This document shows, in pieces, positions 32,044-34,672 of a DNA stretch of 34,672 nt (positions are counted from its first letter, which is position 1; every line of letters begins with the position of its first letter). A program made the translations under genes and the position numbers. The notes under the pieces were generated by a model. The model worked only from the letters and a program-made list of their open reading frames with translations, was not told where the DNA came from and made no database searches. Origin of the DNA: an uncultured Lachnospiraceae bacterium (GTDB lineage: Bacteria; Bacillota; Clostridia; Lachnospirales; Lachnospiraceae); contig CAJUMV010000041.1 of NCBI GenBank assembly GCA_910587715.1, forward strand, positions 1-34,672, read 5' to 3'.

Positions 32044-32919
32044 CTACGCTTCTTGTTTATCCCGAAATATGGTGTTCAGCGCCACCGTCGCGAGCACACA
32101 GATTACAATAAACACCACACCGATGGCATTGCCGTAGCCATACTTAAACGCCTTGAACGCCTGCTGGTACAAATAATTCGCCGCAAATTGCGTGCTGTTG
32201 TTCGGTCCGCCATTTGTCAGAAGGTAAACTGTCTCCATCTGTTTCAGTGCGGAAATAATCGCCATCGTCACGTTAATCTGAATCACCAGCTTCATTAACG
32301 GCAGTGTAATCTTAAAAAATGTCGTCCACCAGTTTGCCCCGTCGATGGAAGCCGCTTCGTACAGCACCGGGTCAATATTTTTAATACCGGTATAATAAAT
32401 CAACATACCCCAGCCAAACCCGTGCCAGATCAGCACGATTAAAACAGACCAGATCGCATTCTGCTGGGAGAGCCAGTTAATCTTTCCCGGATGCCCGAAC
32501 GCTTTGGCGATATTATTTAGCAGCCCGAAATCCGGATTGTAGATAAATTTCCAGAGATAAGCAATGACCGCCACCGAGATAACATTCGGTATAAAGTAGA
32601 TGCAGCGGAATATCCCCTCCGCCTTCCCTTGCAGCTTATCGAGCACCGCAGCGACCAGAATTGCCAGCGGATGCTGGATGCAGATAAACCCGATGGCGAG
32701 CAGCAGTGAATTTTTAAGCGACCTGCCAAACGCGCTGTCATGGAACAAATTTACGTAGTTTTCAAAACCGATAGGTGTCGCCTTTCCCATGCCCGAATAA
32801 TCCATGAAGCCGTAATAGACGCTCAGGCAAATCGGCGCCAGCACCGCGAACAAAAAAACCAGCAGTCCTGGCAGCACCAGACTAAAGATAACCGGTTTGT
32901 TGCTATACAGTTTTTTCAT
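32044..32919 (-). CDS. Carbohydrate ABC transporter permease (MalF-like)
   Basis: The 291-residue protein has six predicted membrane segments, the first in VIFSLVLPGLLVFLFAVLAP, and the coupling loop as YEAASIDGANWWTTFFKITLPLM (EAASIDG key residues). The ending GYGNAIGVVFIVICVLA is typical of LacF/UgpA relatives. The start at 32919 follows AAAGGAG. A frame opening 63 nt earlier has no ribosome site. It is separated from the binding protein gene by 207 nt of hairpin-rich DNA, so less permease than binding protein may be made. Confidence 0.93.
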   Translation of the reverse strand: MKKLYSNKPVIFSLVLPGLLVFLFAVLAPICLSVYYGFMDYSGMGKATPIGFENYVNLFHDSAFGRSLKNSLLLAIGFICIQHPLAILVAAVLDKLQGKAEGIFRCIYFIPNVISVAVIAYLWKFIYNPDFGLLNNIAKAFGHPGKINWLSQQNAIWSVLIVLIWHGFGWGMLIYYTGIKNIDPVLYEAASIDGANWWTTFFKITLPLMKLVIQINVTMAIISALKQMETVYLLTNGGPNNSTQFAANYLYQQAFKAFKYGYGNAIGVVFIVICVLATVALNTIFRDKQEA

Positions 32920-32962
32920 AGGAATCTCTCCTTTCCCACAGATGGAATCGCTATCTTGAGAC

Positions 32963-33009
32963 AAAAAGAGAGGGCGCCGCAAAAGTAAGTCTCTTTTGAA
33001 ACACCCTCT
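32963..33009 (-). terminator. Partial terminator between the binding protein and permease genes
   Basis: On the minus strand AGAGGGTG and CGCCCTCT pair around a long loop and are followed by CTTTTTG. This would cut transcription partly before the permeases. Confidence 0.5.
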
Positions 33010-33022
33010 TCCCTGTCACCAG

Positions 33023-33038
33023 GTAAATCCGCATTTAC
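33023..33038. repeat. Small 6-bp hairpin in the binding protein-permease spacer
   Basis: GTAAAT and ATTTAC pair around CCGC. It is one of four hairpins in this gap. Confidence 0.45.
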
Positions 33039-33053
33039 TTCCGCGAGCAACGA

Positions 33054-33081
33054 GCCAAAGTCGTGCTTGCATGACCTTGGC
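33054..33081. repeat. Hairpin with ATGC/GCAT-type core (copy C)
   Basis: GCCAAAGTCGTGC and GCATGACCTTGGC pair over 13 positions with two mismatches around TT. It is related in layout to hairpins at 20587, 23260 and 24034. Confidence 0.65.
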
Positions 33082-33093
33082 GACTGCCGCGAG

Positions 33094-33131
33094 GGTGAAA
33101 TGCCTTGCTGCTTGCTACAGGGTATTTCACC
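33094..33131. repeat. Hairpin overlapping the binding protein stop codon
   Basis: GGTGAAATGCC and GGTATTTCACC pair with one mismatch around a 16-nt loop. It covers the stop codon of the binding protein gene and may protect that mRNA end. Confidence 0.55.
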
Positions 33132-34503
33132 GACATGCCGCGCCGATTGCCGCAAGGAAGTCGTCCACGGATGTGGAACCGTTGGACACGCCCTGAATCT
33201 CGCTCTCAATCGCTGTCTTGAAGGCAGAAGGACCGCAGTCGTTGATCGGGGTGCCGGAAACGCTGGTTGCGTTCTTCAGGATATCCATAATCTGCTTCTG
33301 CAGCTCGGTCTCACTGCCGGTCAGATATGCCGTCTGGTCCTGTGCGGACATGCCTACACCGTTCTCCCAACCATATTTGGAGAGCTTATCAGGCTGATAC
33401 ATATAGTTCAGGAATTTAATCGCCTCATCCTTTACCGCAGAGTTTGCAGATACCGCGTAACCGCCGCCGTTCCATGCCGCGATATCGTTTGCGCCGCCCT
33501 TGCCGCCGCTTACTGTCGGCATCGTGAAAGCACGGATGTTGTCGCGGATTTCAGGCGCGATATCCTCGTTCAATGCCATGGAAGCGTCCCAGCTTCCCAT
33601 GCAGTACATAGCCGCCTGTCCGTTGGTGAAAAGGTTCATCGTTGTGCCATAATCCTGAGAGTCATATCCTACCTGGAACATACCGGCATCCGCAAACTGC
33701 ACAAGAAGCTCTGTCGCCTGTTTGATTTCCGGTGCGCCAAAATCGCCTGTGGCAACCGCATTGCTGACAATATCCGCATAATTGATTCCCGAAACCTTCA
33801 CCAGAATATCTGTCAGGAAACATGCCATCGGCCAGCCGTCTCCGCCGTCCATTGCCACCGGTGTGATGCCTGCCGCCTGAATATCTTCACAAAGGGTCAG
33901 CAGATCGTCCGTAGTCGCGGGCACCTTCCAGCCGTTGTCATCAAACATTTTCTGGTTGTAATAAAAAAGCATGATATCCGTATTTCTCGGCAGCCCATAC
34001 AGCTTATCATCTTTCTTAAAGCCTTCCAGAGAGCCGGCGATGAAATTGTAATCCAGATAATCTTCTTCGTTCAACTCCGCCAGTACCCCGGCATCCAGCA
34101 CTTCATCGAGGAAGGAGGGCTGTCCCCAAATACTGACCACATCCGGCATACCGTCCATGGCATACGCCTTAAACTTCGTCTTGTATGCCTCCTCGTCCAG
34201 CGCCTCCACCTCAATGGTTACATTGGGATTCGCATCCATATACTCGTCAATGATCATCTGCTCCACGAGGCCTTGTCCGTTCTTACGGTCAGGCAGATTG
34301 GAAAATAATTTAATGGTAACGTCTCCGCCAGCGCTCTCTGCCGCCGCACTGTCGTCCGCCGCACTGCTGTCCGTCTCTTCCTGCGCCGCGCTCGGTGTGT
34401 CCGTCGCCGCAGGCGCGCTGCTGTCATTTCCGCCGCCGCAGCCGGTGAGCATGGACACTGCCATAGCTGCCGTAAGTAACGATGCAATCATTTTTTTCTT
34501 CAT
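33127..34503 (-). CDS. Carbohydrate ABC transporter substrate-binding lipoprotein
   Basis: The 458-residue protein is a family 1 extracellular solute-binding protein. It has a lipoprotein signal peptide ending in LTGC (19-22, Cys22 lipidated), an Ala/Ser/Asp-rich linker to about residue 55 and then the binding fold. Aromatic residues such as those in SIWGQPSF, YCMGSWDASMA and AWNGGGYAVS are typical of sugar sites. It is the first gene of the operon binding protein, two permeases, kinase, regulator. The sugar is unknown; the maltodextrinase at 13.7-15.5 kb is too distant to prove a link. Its promoter has the 21-bp box. Confidence 0.95.
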   Translation of the reverse strand: MKKKMIASLLTAAMAVSMLTGCGGGNDSSAPAATDTPSAAQEETDSSAADDSAAAESAGGDVTIKLFSNLPDRKNGQGLVEQMIIDEYMDANPNVTIEVEALDEEAYKTKFKAYAMDGMPDVVSIWGQPSFLDEVLDAGVLAELNEEDYLDYNFIAGSLEGFKKDDKLYGLPRNTDIMLFYYNQKMFDDNGWKVPATTDDLLTLCEDIQAAGITPVAMDGGDGWPMACFLTDILVKVSGINYADIVSNAVATGDFGAPEIKQATELLVQFADAGMFQVGYDSQDYGTTMNLFTNGQAAMYCMGSWDASMALNEDIAPEIRDNIRAFTMPTVSGGKGGANDIAAWNGGGYAVSANSAVKDEAIKFLNYMYQPDKLSKYGWENGVGMSAQDQTAYLTGSETELQKQIMDILKNATSVSGTPINDCGPSAFKTAIESEIQGVSNGSTSVDDFLAAIGAACR

Positions 34504-34542
34504 CTCGTATCCTCCCGTTTCGTGTAGTGTTTTGATGGTTTT

Positions 34543-34571
34543 ATCCTACCATCTGCCAAAACGGGTTTACA
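34543..34571 (-). promoter_or_regulatory. Promoter for the sugar transporter operon with a weak -35
   Basis: The minus strand has TGTAAA (34566-34571), a 17-bp spacer and TAGGAT (34543-34548). Both hexamers depart from consensus, as expected for an activated promoter. Confidence 0.55.
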
Positions 34572-34576
34572 GATAT

Positions 34577-34597
34577 CTATTTTTTAAAATGGTGGAA
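34577..34597 (-). promoter_or_regulatory. Shared 21-bp box upstream of the transporter promoter
   Basis: Identical to 28576-28596, and also 5 bp upstream of the -35 element. Candidate binding site for the operon's own response regulator. Confidence 0.75.
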
Positions 34598-34627
34598 AAT
34601 TTTCATATATCGTTTGCAAAGTCGCCC

Positions 34628-34671
34628 CCACCCGTAAAACGGGTGGCTCGGGACGCGGGCTCTAAGCCCGC
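34628..34671 (-). other. Paired GC-rich hairpins at the window edge
   Basis: CCACCCGT-AAA-ACGGGTGG (34628-34646) and GCGGGCT-CTA-AGCCCGC (34655-34671) are perfect hairpins 8 nt apart. On the minus strand they would be the 3' end of something that lies beyond the edge. Two stacked hairpins then a G-rich run resemble the right end and guide RNA scaffold of some IS200/IS605-type elements, or may be a plain terminator. Confidence 0.4.
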
Positions 34672-34672
34672 C

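Noticed and set aside
33067..34308. 413-codon plus-strand open frame
   Set aside because: It is antisense to the solute-binding protein gene. Its His/Arg/Cys-rich composition is typical of a complement-strand shadow.
1..34672. CRISPR array, tRNA or rRNA genes
   Set aside because: No regularly spaced repeats, tRNA-like cloverleaf or rRNA sequence was seen on reading both strands by eye.

Overview
The window looks like chromosomal DNA from a Gram-positive anaerobe of the Clostridia, most probably a Lachnospiraceae-type organism. This is inferred from gene content: a minimal two-gene SUF system, a UPF0397 ECF transporter, the UPF0210/ACT pair, a YesM/YesN-type sugar regulator, an EFR1-type flavodoxin and strong AGGAGG-type ribosome binding sites. 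No rRNA, tRNA, CRISPR array, phage gene or complete insertion sequence was found. Most genes lie on the minus strand.

Left part (1-12.6 kb). A pta-ackA acetate operon is followed by an MntA/HepT toxin-antitoxin pair whose toxin appears to have lost an internal N-terminal segment. Divergent to pta is tmcAL, the enzyme that uses acetate to acetylate tRNA. Next comes a sufC-sufB-cls-plsC operon (Fe-S assembly coupled to phospholipid synthesis), divergent from rmuC. A small HPr-like protein lacking the catalytic histidine and a SulP anion transporter with a long C-terminal extension follow. A structured element of about 130 nt sits directly before the ribosome binding sites of both ackA and sulP, in the sense orientation each time.

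Middle (12.6-27 kb). A cyclomaltodextrinase and a glycerol-1-phosphate-dehydrogenase-like gene follow a promoter with a LacI-type palindrome. Then come a Sel1-repeat protein with a 60-residue companion, feoAB under a DtxR-like palindrome, a short-chain epimerase, a three-gene ECF transporter, the upp-ACT-UPF0210 cluster and a YefM/YoeB pair. Several intercistronic gaps carry hairpins built on an ATGC/GCAT core with different outer arms.

Right part (27-34.7 kb). A carbohydrate ABC transporter operon (binding protein, two permeases) continues into its own sensor kinase and response regulator. The regulator is frameshifted in its DNA-binding domain. An orphan type IV pilin-like gene lies just beyond. 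An identical 21-bp box lies exactly 5 bp upstream of the -35 region of both the binding-protein gene and the pilin gene, which suggests the two are co-regulated, perhaps by this broken regulator. The extreme right edge holds two GC-rich hairpins that may be the 3' end of an element outside the window.
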